Assembly: GCF_018599195.1 (NCBI RefSeq) | Contig: NZ_JAHFVK010000001.1 | Location: forward strand, 1,736,001-1,800,000 | Direction: 5' to 3' | Length of the DNA stretch: 64,000 nucleotides | Source of the DNA: Croceibacterium selenioxidans | Lineage (GTDB): Bacteria; Pseudomonadota; Alphaproteobacteria; Sphingomonadales; Sphingomonadaceae | In this document: positions 1 to 8,109 of the stretch, piece by piece | How the letters are laid out: each line of letters opens with the position of its first letter | How positions within the stretch are numbered: the stretch's first letter is position 1 | The notes under the pieces: generated by a model | What the model saw: only the letters and a program-made list of their open reading frames with translations | Told to the model about the DNA's origin: nothing | The model's database searches: none | Program-made: the position numbers and the translations under genes

Positions 1-853
1 TCGCCCGCGCAGCCGCGGCGGCATCCCTGGGCAAGATCCATTTGCCATAGAGGGTGGAGAGAACCAGACTGACCAGGAGGAACAGGATGACGGCCAGCAT
101 CGCCGCCTTGTCCACCCCGTTTGCCTGAACGATCAGCCCGGCGATGCCCGGATGGCGCGTTACCGCGGCCTGGGACATCGCCAGCCGGGTAACTGGTTCC
201 GGGCCGCCAAGCGCGTGCCCCGCTACCATCCCGATCAGAACGGTGATGATGATCGCCGCAAGCGTTCCATCCCCGAGCAATCCAGCAAGTTCGCCTCCTG
301 ACTTCACCAGGAGAAAGAGCACGACCGGAACGAGGACCACGTACGCAGCGATCGTTCCAATCTTGGCCAGACGAGGTGCGATCGCAGGCCAAAGCCGGGC
401 GACGAGCATGCCAGCCAACAGAGGTAACAGCACCGTCGTGAACACGAACCAGGCCAAGGCGCCGACCGGCAGGTCGACCTCGCGGTGAGTGAAAGCTCCG
501 ACAGCCCAGATCGAGGCCGGTACGATCAGGATCGCGGTGACGATTAGGGTCGCGTAGAGGCCCACCGCAAACTCGTGACCGGCACCGGTCTTGAGCATCT
601 TCCCCGGCAGGAAGGGCGCCATTGGAGCAATGGCCATGGCAATGAGGCCAGCCTTGGTCATCAACGCGATCGGGAACAGGAAAACAATCAAGACCGCCAC
701 GATCGGCACGATCACGTTGACCACCAGCACTCCGGAAAGGAACAGCCGGGGCTGCCGGATCACCAGCAGGAAGTCGTAAAAGCGGCCTTGAAGTCCGACC
801 GTGAAGACGAGCAGTAGCAAGCTTCCCTGAACCACAAGATTGATAGGAGACAT
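1..853 (-). CDS. BASS-family (bile acid:Na+ symporter-like) transporter, partial
   Basis: An open minus-strand frame runs from an ATG at 853 off the left edge (about 284 codons visible, no stop). The translation is almost entirely hydrophobic, with about nine predicted membrane spans, and carries the helix-breaking stretch PMAPFLPGKMLKTGAGHEFAVG, which resembles the crossover region of bile acid:sodium symporter (BASS) proteins. An in-frame ATG at 865 is possible, but an AGGGA about 11 bases before 853 favours the shorter form. It is divergent from the DUF202 pair. The substrate cannot be told; family assignment is from overall pattern, not a search. Confidence 0.7.
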   Translation of the reverse strand, partial: MSPINLVVQGSLLLLVFTVGLQGRFYDFLLVIRQPRLFLSGVLVVNVIVPIVAVLIVFLFPIALMTKAGLIAMAIAPMAPFLPGKMLKTGAGHEFAVGLYATLIVTAILIVPASIWAVGAFTHREVDLPVGALAWFVFTTVLLPLLAGMLVARLWPAIAPRLAKIGTIAAYVVLVPVVLFLLVKSGGELAGLLGDGTLAAIIITVLIGMVAGHALGGPEPVTRLAMSQAAVTRHPGIAGLIVQANGVDKAAMLAVILFLLVSLVLSTLYGKWILPRDAAAAARA

Positions 854-1156
854 TCCGAATCCCATTCCCTGGTCGGACCGGCAGGACTGGCTTCCTCCGC
901 TGTCCGAGCGTCTCGCGTTCAAGGGGGTAAGGCAGGGAAGTTCGTTGCTGTATCGGGATTTACCCGAGGCATGGCCTATTTCGGCCTCGGAAGGTCCGCC
1001 CGCCCAGTCTACCGAAATACAGCAGGGAAGTCCGGAATCGAAACTGAGGGTTTACCCCGGTTAGCAAGCGCGCCTTGCTAGCTAAAATCCCGCTCACGTC
1101 GGCACAGAAGGCAGGGCGGCAGGTCGCCTGGAGCACGACTGGCGGGAGACCTAGTA
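854..1156. promoter_or_regulatory. Divergent intergenic region with a duplicated motif
   Basis: This 303-base gap separates the BASS-like gene from the DUF202 pair. It holds two similar modules: GCAGGGAAGTTCG at 932-944 followed by GGATTTACCC at 956-965, and GCAGGGAAGTCCG at 1022-1034 followed by GGGTTTACCC at 1048-1057. An inverted repeat (TAGCAAG, five-base spacer, CTTGCTA) lies at 1062-1080. A near copy of the second half recurs at 7144 before wrbA. The role as an operator or promoter is inferred. No gene was seen here. Confidence 0.4.
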
Positions 1157-1777
1157 ATGGCAGCAGCAGAATTACCGCCCAGGCCCGACCGCCTCAAGAA
1201 TTCGCCGTTACCCACCTTGCCAACGCCTGATGAAACCAACGCCGACAAGGCCTCGGTCGAATTCTCGCATTACCGCACCGGCTTGTCGCATCACCGCACC
1301 GAACTCTCAGAGCATCGAACCGATCTGTCCGAGTATCGCACCGACCTTTCGGACGAACGCACCGAGATGGCGATGCGACGAACGGGCATGGCGATCCATC
1401 GGACTCGAATGGCGGCCGATCGCACGCTCATGGCGTTCATCCGAACCTCCCTTTCGCTGATCGGTTTTGGCTTCACGATCAACGAGGTCTTCAAGAAGGC
1501 GATAGAAACGGGCGCGATTCACAACGCACAGTCGGCGCGCAATTTCGGCCTCACCTTGATCGTCCTCGGTATTTTGCTGCTCGTGGGCGGCATTCTTCGC
1601 CACATGCAGTTCGCCCGCGAACTTCGGGCGCGCCGCCAGGAATTGATCGAAGACCACCTCATCCACGGCCAAAGCAGCTATCCGATTTCGACGACGCTCC
1701 TGACGGCGATCGCCCTACTGCTGGTAGGCGTGTTGGCAGTCGCCAGTATCGTGTTCGACATCAGCTTCCTCGGGTGA
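1157..1777 (+). CDS. DUF202 (YidH-type) membrane protein with N-terminal RT-heptad repeat
   Basis: A 206-residue protein. Residues 1-35 are polar and Pro-rich. Residues 36-97 are nine back-to-back heptads with Arg-Thr at the same place each time (40/41, 47/48, 54/55, 61/62, 68/69, 75/76, 82/83, 89/90, 96/97); the last two are the usual DUF202 signature DRTLMAFIRTSLSLIGFG. Three membrane spans follow (about 98-118, 131-149, 180-201). The family is small inner-membrane proteins of unknown function. The array predicts a long cytoplasmic helix with an Arg/Thr stripe; that is inference. A second DUF202 gene follows after 16 bases, so the two are probably co-transcribed and may form one complex. 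Confidence 0.9.
   Translation: MAAAELPPRPDRLKNSPLPTLPTPDETNADKASVEFSHYRTGLSHHRTELSEHRTDLSEYRTDLSDERTEMAMRRTGMAIHRTRMAADRTLMAFIRTSLSLIGFGFTINEVFKKAIETGAIHNAQSARNFGLTLIVLGILLLVGGILRHMQFARELRARRQELIEDHLIHGQSSYPISTTLLTAIALLLVGVLAVASIVFDISFLG
1274..1447 (+). repeat. Nine-unit 21-base coding repeat (RT heptads)
   Basis: Codons 40-97 of the first DUF202 protein repeat with a strict 21-base period. Each unit encodes x-x-R-T-x-(L/M)-(S/A). At DNA level the Arg and Thr codons vary (CGC, CGA, CGG; ACC, ACG, ACT), so the repeat is old or held by selection on the protein rather than a fresh tandem duplication. Confidence 0.85.
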
Positions 1778-1793
1778 TGAGGATCAGGCGACG

Positions 1794-2216
1794 ATGACAG
1801 AAACCCCCTTCGCGTTCGACGTCCAGCCCACCGTCAGCAACCATTTCGCCTGGCTGCGGACCCAGCTAGGGCTTCAACGGACGCTGATGGCCGCCGTGCG
1901 CACTTCGGTGTCGTTGATCGGCTTCGGATTCACCGTGGCGCAGTTCTTTCAGCGCCTGCGCGGGCAAGTGCCTAAGGGATTCGAGGCGATGAATCCGGCG
2001 ATGCCCCGGAATGTGGGACTGGTGCTGATCGCCGCGGGCGTCATCTCACTGATCCTGTTCACCATTCAATACCACTACACAGTCAAGACGTTGAGCCGTG
2101 GGCCTTATGCGGTGCTCGTCGGCCCGGAGAAGATCAGGGTGCAACCGCTGCTCGTCAGTTACGCCGTGATCCTGATCGGGACTTTCGCTTTCGGGTCCGT
2201 GTTCATGCACTTCTAG
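1794..2216 (+). CDS. DUF202 membrane protein, second of a tandem pair
   Basis: A 140-residue protein. A short N-terminal helix carries RT at 22/23, 29/30 and 36/37, again at seven-residue spacing, leading into SVSLIGFGFT, the family core. Membrane spans lie at about 38-52, 72-94 and 113-135. It starts 16 bases after the first DUF202 gene. It has a shorter RT track than its partner, closer to normal family form. Function is unknown; a hetero-oligomer with the upstream protein is a reasonable guess. Confidence 0.85.
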   Translation: MTETPFAFDVQPTVSNHFAWLRTQLGLQRTLMAAVRTSVSLIGFGFTVAQFFQRLRGQVPKGFEAMNPAMPRNVGLVLIAAGVISLILFTIQYHYTVKTLSRGPYAVLVGPEKIRVQPLLVSYAVILIGTFAFGSVFMHF

Positions 2217-2335
2217 CTCTCTCCCGCGACCGCCAGATTGAGGGTGCGGAACAGCCGGTGATGGGGACAAACCCCGATAGCAAACAACGCCACGTCGGGT
2301 CAGAATCTCCCATATCGAACAGGGGATACGAGATC

Positions 2336-3166
2336 ATGCGGGCATCGAGGATCGGAATCTCGGCGGGATTGTTGGCGGGCTGCCTTATCGTCAATTCGTC
2401 CGCAAACGCGCAGGCGCTTGACGACAAATACTGGGCCCAGATCGCAGGCTACTACACCAAGATCGACACCAAAGTCCGCGTCTCGCCGGTCTCCAATCCG
2501 AATGGCGGTACGCAGATCGACCTCGAGGACGATCTTAATTTCGACAATGATGAAATTCTGCCGTCGTTCTCGGCTGGCGCCCGCCTTGGAAGCGGTTTTC
2601 AGGTTGCGCTCGACTACTACGCCCTCAACCGGGACAGCACCGCCACTCTCGCGCGCGACATCACCATTAACGATGTGACCTATCCGGTGAACGCAAGCGT
2701 TACGGGTAGTTTCAAGACCAACATCTATCGCTTCACTCTGGGGTGGGCCTTCATTCGAAAGGACAATTTCGAGCTCGGCGCCGCGATAGGTCTTCATGCC
2801 ACCGACATCTCGTTCGGTATCGAAGGACAGGGCACCACTAGCGGCGGCACTTCCGTCACGCTGCAACGGCGGGAACAGAATGTCCTCGCGCCGTTGCCGA
2901 CAGTCGGAGTGTTCACCACGTTCAACGTTGCCCCCAAGCTCACATTGGGAGCGCGGATCGACTACCTTTCGCTGTCGATCGACAATTACGACGGCCGGTT
3001 GATCAATACCCAGGCGAGCCTCGCCTACCGGTTCACGAGGAACTTCGGCGTGGGGGTGATGTACCGCTATGTCGACTATCGGCTGGACGTGGAAAAGCGC
3101 GATTACGTCGGCCGGTTTGCCTACAACTTCAAAGGCCCGGCGATCTTCCTCGAAGCGGGCTTTTAG
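2336..3166 (+). CDS. Outer-membrane beta-barrel protein, unknown role
   Basis: The start at 2336 is chosen because it opens a signal peptide (MRASRIGISAGLLAGCLI, cleavage near NAQA) and sits behind AGGGG; an in-frame ATG at 2258 would add a polar extension. The mature ~250 residues alternate aromatic and polar residues as in a porin-like barrel, end in Phe (LEAGF), and keep regular turns (for example LGSGFQVALDYYAL and APKLTLGARIDYLSL). The closing aromatic residue fits BAM-dependent assembly. The ligand or pore role is unknown. It lies between the DUF202 pair and a sensor kinase on the same strand. Confidence 0.8.
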   Translation: MRASRIGISAGLLAGCLIVNSSANAQALDDKYWAQIAGYYTKIDTKVRVSPVSNPNGGTQIDLEDDLNFDNDEILPSFSAGARLGSGFQVALDYYALNRDSTATLARDITINDVTYPVNASVTGSFKTNIYRFTLGWAFIRKDNFELGAAIGLHATDISFGIEGQGTTSGGTSVTLQRREQNVLAPLPTVGVFTTFNVAPKLTLGARIDYLSLSIDNYDGRLINTQASLAYRFTRNFGVGVMYRYVDYRLDVEKRDYVGRFAYNFKGPAIFLEAGF

Positions 3167-3395
3167 AGCTCACTGATGATCCTGCCGCAGGGGCATCGAG
3201 CCGCCTGGGGAAGACCCTGCCAGCATTCGTATGACTTCAGTCGCCCCCAACAGGCGCCGTGCGCCTCAGCGAATGAATAATGCGAGGGCAAATTGGTCAA
3301 TTCTTGGTCAGGGTATTTCCTGATACCGAACATATTTAATATAGGTTTAAATCTCGGACACCCGGGGACTTTTTTACCGGTGGTCAGGGGGAAAG

Positions 3396-4478
3396 ATGGG
3401 CAAGGAACTAGGAATTCCAGCTCAGCTCGCGGGCCAGGCAGCGTCCGAACTCCATTATATTACCGAGAACCACATTGCGCTGCCGCTGGACGATTTGCTG
3501 GACGGTATCGACGAGTTTGCCGGTATCGTAGCCTATGACGGCACCCTCCTGTACCGGAACGCCGCATGGCGGGAGCTGGCCAGCCAACACGAGTTCTTCC
3601 GTACCGAGAGCCTGCTCCTAAATGGCAGCGCCAGCGAAGAGACCAACGGGCTGCGCCAGGCGCTGCTCGACATCATAAGCGGCAAGTATGAAACGGTCCG
3701 GCTGCACTTCGGACTGAAGGGCCGCCCCGCCCGACACTTCGCGCTGAAGCTCTACAAGCTAGTCCGCGGCGCGACGAACTTCGTTTACATCGCAGGCAGC
3801 GATGCCTCCGAGATGGTCCAACTCAAACGCCGGCGTCAGCAACTCGGTTCTGCCGTGTTGCATGCGCAGGAGCGCGAGAGGAAGCGCATCGGGCGCGAAC
3901 TGCACGATTCCACGCTGCAGTTGCTTGTCGGGCTCCAGCTGAACCTGGCTCGGCTCAAGCTCGCCGGCGGCAGCAGTCCCAGTTCCGCTGAGCTGCTGGG
4001 CGACTGCGACCAAATCCTTGAGCTCGCCTATAAGGAAATCCGCAGCATCTCCTACCTGTATCATCCGCCAGCGATGGGAGACATGGGGTTGGAAGCGGCT
4101 CTGGAGGCGATGATTTCCGGGTTCGCCAAACGTACCGGCCTGACGATCAATCGCCAGTGGCTCGACAAGCCGTTGTCGGCCCCCTTCGCCGAGATCAGCC
4201 TCTATCGCTTCGCGCAGGAAGCTCTGACCAACATCTACCGCCATGCCGAAGCCACTACCGTCAATGTACGCCTGGCCAGGTCACGCAACTGCGTCCATCT
4301 CGTGATCGAGGACGACGGGATCGGCTTCGTCCCCTCGTTCCGTGACAAGACCGTTCTCGGCGTTGGCGTCACGGGCATGGGGGAACGTCTGCGCGAAATC
4401 GGCGGGCGGGTTTCCGTCGTTTGCCGTGGTACCGGTACGGTGTTGATCGCGAGCGTTCCTGACGCTCAATTGGCCTGA
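3396..4478 (+). CDS. Soluble sensor histidine kinase (HisKA_3 type)
   Basis: A 360-residue protein with no membrane span. Residues ~35-140 look like a PAS-like sensor (IVAYDGTLLYRNAAWREL). The dimerisation/phosphoacceptor block is ERKRIGRELHDSTLQLL with His170. The HATPase domain has its N-box around EALTN 275-279, the G1 box DDGIG 306-310 and GMGERL near 328. This is the NarX/DegS-type class, which partners LuxR-type response regulators; the obvious candidate is the regulator at 6370-7017, about 2 kb away. GGGGGAAAG precedes the ATG. An inverted repeat (GGTAT, six bases, ATACC) at 3312-3327 lies in its upstream region. The signal is unknown. Confidence 0.92.
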   Translation: MGKELGIPAQLAGQAASELHYITENHIALPLDDLLDGIDEFAGIVAYDGTLLYRNAAWRELASQHEFFRTESLLLNGSASEETNGLRQALLDIISGKYETVRLHFGLKGRPARHFALKLYKLVRGATNFVYIAGSDASEMVQLKRRRQQLGSAVLHAQERERKRIGRELHDSTLQLLVGLQLNLARLKLAGGSSPSSAELLGDCDQILELAYKEIRSISYLYHPPAMGDMGLEAALEAMISGFAKRTGLTINRQWLDKPLSAPFAEISLYRFAQEALTNIYRHAEATTVNVRLARSRNCVHLVIEDDGIGFVPSFRDKTVLGVGVTGMGERLREIGGRVSVVCRGTGTVLIASVPDAQLA

Positions 4479-4503
4479 CTGACTGACTGCCAACAATCCT
4501 GCG

Positions 4504-4539
4504 AAAAGGGCCGGCAGGAGTGGCTCCGGCCGGGCCCTT
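4504..4539. terminator. Bidirectional hairpin between convergent genes
   Basis: The sequence folds into a roughly 15-bp imperfect stem: AAGGGCCGGC and GGAG on the left, TGG loop, CTCC and GCCGG-G-CCCTT on the right, with one A-G mismatch and one bulged G. On the minus strand the stem is followed by TTTT, so it best serves the RG-rich protein gene (stop at 4551); it may also end the kinase transcript. Confidence 0.7.
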
Positions 4540-4550
4540 CCAAGCGCGGG

Positions 4551-5453
4551 CTACTGTCCCGGCGGCGCCTCGACCGGACCCGGGGCCTGTTGGCCCTTGG
4601 AGGGGTCTTCGACCGTCACATAGACGACCGTGTCCCCTTCATAGACCGGCTGGTACCAGGACCCTCCGCAAGAATAGTAAGTGGCACCGCCCCAATACCA
4701 GGGCGGGCAGCCATGCGGCAGACCATACCAGTAGGAACCGACGACGGCGGACGTCCAAGCGGCGGTGGCACCAATGACCATTCCGGCCGCGATCGGGTGA
4801 TCAACCCAGTCGCCCCAGCCATCATCCCAATCGTCCCAATCGCCGTCTTCGAAAGCGTCGGCGCGGTTGGACTGCCGATCAGTACGGTTTTCCTGCCTGG
4901 TGTTCTGGCGATCGGTCCGGTTCTCCTGGCGCGTTTCCTGCCGTTCGGTCCGGTTATCCTGGCGATCGCCCCGAGTGTCTTCACGGTTGCCCTGACGATC
5001 GGTCCGGTTTGCTTGGCGATCGGCCTGAGCGGTTTGCCGGTTCGCCTGACGGTCGCCTTGCCCAACCTGTCGGTTACCCTGACCGGCGGCCTGACGATTG
5101 CCTCCGCCAACGCTTCCATCGCGGCTGCCAATGCTTTGCCTCTGCCCAGCTCCTCCGGAGCCCAGACCACCGCCCGCCGAGGCGCGGTTACCCGCTCCAG
5201 GCCGCGAGCCAATCTGCTGCCCCCCGGCTCGACTCCCGCTGCGGCTGGCGCCCCCGGCGCGGCTCGACCCGCCGCTGCGGCTGAAGCCACCGCCGCCTCG
5301 GCTCATGCCGCCCCCACCACCGCGGCTCATGCTCATGGAGCCGCCACCTCGGGCGCCGCCGCCACCGCGCCCTCGCGCGTCGGCATCGATGGCGGAGGCA
5401 GAAACGAATACGAAGGCGGCTACTATCGCCGCAATCCTGGAAAGCCTGTTCAT
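4551..5453 (-). CDS. Secreted low-complexity protein, RG-rich then RQ/NR repeats
   Basis: A 300-residue protein with a signal peptide (IAAIVAAFVFVSASA, cut near ADA). Residues 27-105 are Gly/Ser/Arg-rich (SRGGGG units). Residues 119-197 are an Arg/Gln/Asn/Asp array of DRQxNR and RQENRTDRQ units. Residues 200-218 are acidic and Trp-rich (GDWDDWDDGWGDW). A hydrophobic patch (222-241) and a short folded module follow (C249, C262, SWYQPVYEGDTVVYVTV). The ATG overlaps the stop of the DUF2092 gene (ATGA at 5450-5453), so the two are translationally coupled. No function recognised; the strong charge segregation suggests binding to nucleic acid, polysaccharide or another envelope polymer. Confidence 0.8.
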   Translation of the reverse strand: MNRLSRIAAIVAAFVFVSASAIDADARGRGGGGARGGGSMSMSRGGGGGMSRGGGGFSRSGGSSRAGGASRSGSRAGGQQIGSRPGAGNRASAGGGLGSGGAGQRQSIGSRDGSVGGGNRQAAGQGNRQVGQGDRQANRQTAQADRQANRTDRQGNREDTRGDRQDNRTERQETRQENRTDRQNTRQENRTDRQSNRADAFEDGDWDDWDDGWGDWVDHPIAAGMVIGATAAWTSAVVGSYWYGLPHGCPPWYWGGATYYSCGGSWYQPVYEGDTVVYVTVEDPSKGQQAPGPVEAPPGQ

Positions 5454-6241
5454 TGGCCTGCTCCCGCTGCGCTGGCGATCTGGATGGCAATAGCGTCAGG
5501 TCCGGGCACGAAGGTGAAGTCCGCATCGTTGAGCGCCGGGTTCACCTCCCAGGCCAAGCGCGCGGTGAAGGAGGGCAAGGTCGGATCGGTCCGATCGGTT
5601 ATGACTATCTTGCGCGGGAGCGGCCGATCTCCCTGCTCGATCCAAAGTTCCCAATCGAAGTCGTTGGACCTGAAGGCCCAATGATCGGTGCGAGCGCCAT
5701 CTATCGTGGCCGTCCCAACATTGAAGGCCGAGGTCAGAGCGTTGATGTCAGACTCATCGTCGTCTGCCCAACGAAACAGGTCCTCGAGCGGGAGTTCGAT
5801 TCCGGTCTTCTGGTAGAGTTCCTTCAGGAACTCCCGGTTGGTGCCAGGGGCGGGAACGGTGGCGTAGTATTTCATCGCCGGCGCAAAGATGGTGAACTGC
5901 TTCCCGTCGTAAAGATATTGCCGCTGCTTCATGTCGGAATTGAAGTCGATCGCGATCCCCGGCTTCTTCACCTGATAGACCGTCACGGAGTCCATCTGGA
6001 CCTTCTGGTTCTCGTTCGTGATCACATCGATCGCCGCGGTCGACGTAAGCTTGAAGGTGTTCATCGAGGTCAGATACGCGCTCATTCTCTTCAGCGCTTC
6101 GACCGCCCTCGGATCCACGGCATCTTCCGGCGCGACCGTCGATGCGGCGGGCGCGGCCGGTGCGGCAGCTTGCTCTTGCGCCTGGACCGCCGGCGTCACC
6201 GCCAGGGCCAGCACGCCACCCAGTACGAGTAGGGATCGCAT
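5450..6241 (-). CDS. DUF2092 periplasmic protein
   Basis: The start at 6241 gives a clean signal peptide (MRSLLVLGGVLALAVTPAVQAQ). About 240 mature residues follow, with the pattern of DUF2092 predicted periplasmic proteins (LolA/LolB-like fold): MSAYLTSMNTFKLTSTAAIDV, YLYDGKQFTIFAPAMKYYATVP and a C-terminal WIEQGDRPLPRKIVIT. These features suggest a lipid- or lipoprotein-binding cradle, by analogy only. It is the first gene of a two-gene operon with the RG/RQ-rich secreted protein (ATGA overlap), so the pair probably acts together in the envelope. An in-frame ATG at 6274 is less likely. Confidence 0.85.
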   Translation of the reverse strand: MRSLLVLGGVLALAVTPAVQAQEQAAAPAAPAASTVAPEDAVDPRAVEALKRMSAYLTSMNTFKLTSTAAIDVITNENQKVQMDSVTVYQVKKPGIAIDFNSDMKQRQYLYDGKQFTIFAPAMKYYATVPAPGTNREFLKELYQKTGIELPLEDLFRWADDDESDINALTSAFNVGTATIDGARTDHWAFRSNDFDWELWIEQGDRPLPRKIVITDRTDPTLPSFTARLAWEVNPALNDADFTFVPGPDAIAIQIASAAGAGQ

Positions 6242-6369
6242 AGCGGGCCTCCACTGAATTGCGGAGGCGACCATCGAATTCGGCGAGTAAGACTACCATT
6301 GGGGTTTTCCCGCAAACCGAACGGGAAATCACCTGCCAATCCAGTCATCTGGCGAAAGACCTGGGTGCG

Positions 6370-7017
6370 CTATGGCTCCACCAGGTTATTGCGCACCGCA
6401 TAGCGCACGAGCTCTGCCGTTGTTCGCAGCTTGAGCTTTTGCATCGCGACCGAGCGATGGGTTTCGACGGTCTTGATGCTGATGTTGAGCAGTTCGGCGA
6501 CCTGCTTGTTGATCTTGCCTTCGGCGATCAGCTGAACGACCTCGCGCTCCCTGTGGCTGAGCGTGCTGAAGGAACCCTGTGGCTTGCTGCGCAGGTACTG
6601 CTCCAGCAAGGTCTCAGAGATCGCCGCGGAGAAATACGGACGGTGGATGGAGAGCGCATCGATGGCGGCAAACAGGTGCTTTTCGGTGTCGGACTTGAGC
6701 ACAAATCCGCGCGCGCCGGCCAACAAGACATCGAGGATCATGTCCTCCCTGTCATGCATCGTGTAGATGAGAATCTCGATCTTCGGGAACTCCTTGCGCA
6801 GTTCCAGGGTCAGGTCCCGGCCGTTCAATTCGGGAAGCGTGTAATCCAGTATCGCGATATCGGGCTTGGTCTCTCGCGCGGCGGCCAAGGCCTCCCGCCC
6901 GGTCGCGGCTTCCGCGACGATCCTTAAGTTGCCTCGCGTTTCGAGCAACATCCTGACGCCACGGCGAATGATGTCATGGTCGTCTGCGATCAGTATTCTA
7001 CGGATCGAAGTGGTCAA
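6370..7017 (-). CDS. NarL/FixJ-family response regulator
   Basis: A 215-residue protein with a receiver domain (~5-122; acidic DDH at 12-14, phosphoacceptor Asp58 in AILDYTLPELNG, conserved Lys108 in FVLKSD) and a LuxR-type HTH (~150-212; LSHREREVVQLIAEGK, then NISIKTVETHRS). It is expected to be phosphorylated by a HisKA_3 kinase; the soluble kinase at 3396 is the nearest candidate. It is divergent from wrbA across a 347-base gap that contains palindromic sequences, so autoregulation and control of wrbA are possible but unproven. Confidence 0.95.
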   Translation of the reverse strand: MTTSIRRILIADDHDIIRRGVRMLLETRGNLRIVAEAATGREALAAARETKPDIAILDYTLPELNGRDLTLELRKEFPKIEILIYTMHDREDMILDVLLAGARGFVLKSDTEKHLFAAIDALSIHRPYFSAAISETLLEQYLRSKPQGSFSTLSHREREVVQLIAEGKINKQVAELLNISIKTVETHRSVAMQKLKLRTTAELVRYAVRNNLVEP

Positions 7018-7364
7018 CGCCCCTCCACTCCTCTCTGGCCCCTGTTACAGAGCGCTTGCCTAGATGCACCAAATCAATCGGTGACGGCAGGCCTGATTCC
7101 TATCTAGCCCCGATAATCGGGCGCTCGACAGAGAATGCCATCAGGATTTACCCTAGGAATCCGCATGTTCGCAGATCGAGTTTCCGGTGATACCATCGGG
7201 TGCCAGTCGAAATCAGCCGGCACTCCGTTCTCCGTACCGCCACAAGTCTCGTGATTTGCGCAGCTTGCAGTTCATGACCAAGGGCATCGCGCGGATCGAA
7301 TACGGCGCGTTGCGATTGCCGATGCAGGCGCTATCCCACTCACTCCAACCGAAAGGAACCTACG
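7018..7364. promoter_or_regulatory. Divergent regulatory gap between response regulator and wrbA
   Basis: This gap has no convincing gene. It contains a near-perfect palindrome CCCGAT-A-ATCGGG at 7109-7121 and the motif GGATTTACCCTAGG at 7144-7157, which differs by one base from GGATTTACCCGAGG at 956-969 before the DUF202 pair. Both are candidate binding sites for the adjacent LuxR-type regulator; that link is inference. Confidence 0.4.
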
Positions 7365-7967
7365 ATGGCCCGCATCCTCGTGCTTTATTACTCTTCCTAT
7401 GGCCACATCGCGCAAATGGCCGATGCCGTGGCTGAAGGCGTTCGTGAGGCCGGGCATGACTGCGACGTCCTCCGCGTTGCCGAGACCGCGCCAGCGGAAG
7501 TCGCTGAGGCAGCGGGTTTTCGGGTTGATCATAGCCACGAGCTCATCGGCGGTGTCGACGACTTGGAGACGTACGATGGCATCGTTGTCGGCGCGCCGAC
7601 GCGCTTTGGGCGTATGCCGAGCCAGATGGCCTCGTTCTGGGACCAGGCCGGTGGCTTGTGGTTCCGAGGAGCGCTGATCGGCAAGGTCGGCGCGGCGTTT
7701 ACTTCGACCGCTGCCCAGCACGGTGGGCAAGAGACCACGCTGTTTTCGATCCTGACCAACTTGCTTCACATGGGCTGCACGATTGTTGGTCTCGACTACG
7801 GTTTCACCGAGCAGAATGGCGTGGATGTGGTTCGGGGCGGTTCGCCTTATGGGGCGACGACGATCGCCAACAACGACGGCTCGCGTTTGCCGAGCGAAAT
7901 CGACCTGAACGGCGCCCGCTACCTTGGCCGCCGGGTCGCTGCGACCGCGGCCAAGCTGACCGCATAA
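7365..7967 (+). CDS. wrbA: NAD(P)H:quinone oxidoreductase WrbA
   Basis: A 200-residue flavodoxin-like protein, the family's usual length. The FMN phosphate loop is seen in YYSSYGHI near residue 8, the isoalloxazine loop in [13 protein letters not shown], and the WrbA-specific [12 protein letters not shown] and [11 protein letters not shown] stretches are present. WrbA performs two-electron reduction of quinones, avoiding semiquinones, as a tetramer at the cytoplasmic face of the membrane. AAAGGAA lies just before the ATG. It ends at a pair of strong hairpins shared with the convergent TonB receptor gene. Confidence 0.97.
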   Translation: MARILVLYYSSYGHIAQMADAVAEGVREAGHDCDVLRVAETAPAEVAEAAGFRVDHSHELIGGVDDLETYDGIVVGAPTRFGRMPSQMASFWDQAGGLWFRGALIGKVGAAFTSTAAQHGGQETTLFSILTNLLHMGCTIVGLDYGFTEQNGVDVVRGGSPYGATTIANNDGSRLPSEIDLNGARYLGRRVAATAAKLTA

Positions 7968-7974
7968 GAAAAGA

Positions 7975-8100
7975 CCTCCCCTCCGGTAGGACCGGACGGG
8001 GAGGCAAAGAACTAAGGGAGGCTTTACCGAGCCCCCCTTTGGGCCGGGCGGCAGGACCGCCGTAGGGACTCCCCGCTCCCTTTCGCACGAGAGCGGGGAG
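7975..8100. terminator. Two hairpins between convergent wrbA and TonB receptor
   Basis: The first stem (CCTCCCC-TCCGGT, loop AGG, ACCGGA-C-GGGGAGG) is at 7975-8004. The second (CTCCCCGCTC, 12-base loop, GAGCGGGGAG) is at 8069-8100. Neither has a long T run, so intrinsic termination is not certain. The CTCCCC/GGGGAG style resembles the intergenic palindromes at 19426 and 52739. Confidence 0.5.
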
Positions 8101-8109
8101 AATTTCGCC

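Noticed and set aside
840-1064. Plus-strand frame of 74 codons before the DUF202 pair
   Set aside because: No ribosome site, overlaps the start of the BASS-like gene, and covers the duplicated motif region.
4590-5684. Plus-strand frame of 364 codons
   Set aside because: It is antisense to the RG/RQ-rich protein and the DUF2092 gene; the long open stretch is a product of the repetitive high-G+C coding sequence.
8069-8100. Possible riboswitch or sRNA from the CTCCCCGCTC hairpin
   Set aside because: Simple strong stem between two convergent stops; a termination role is enough.
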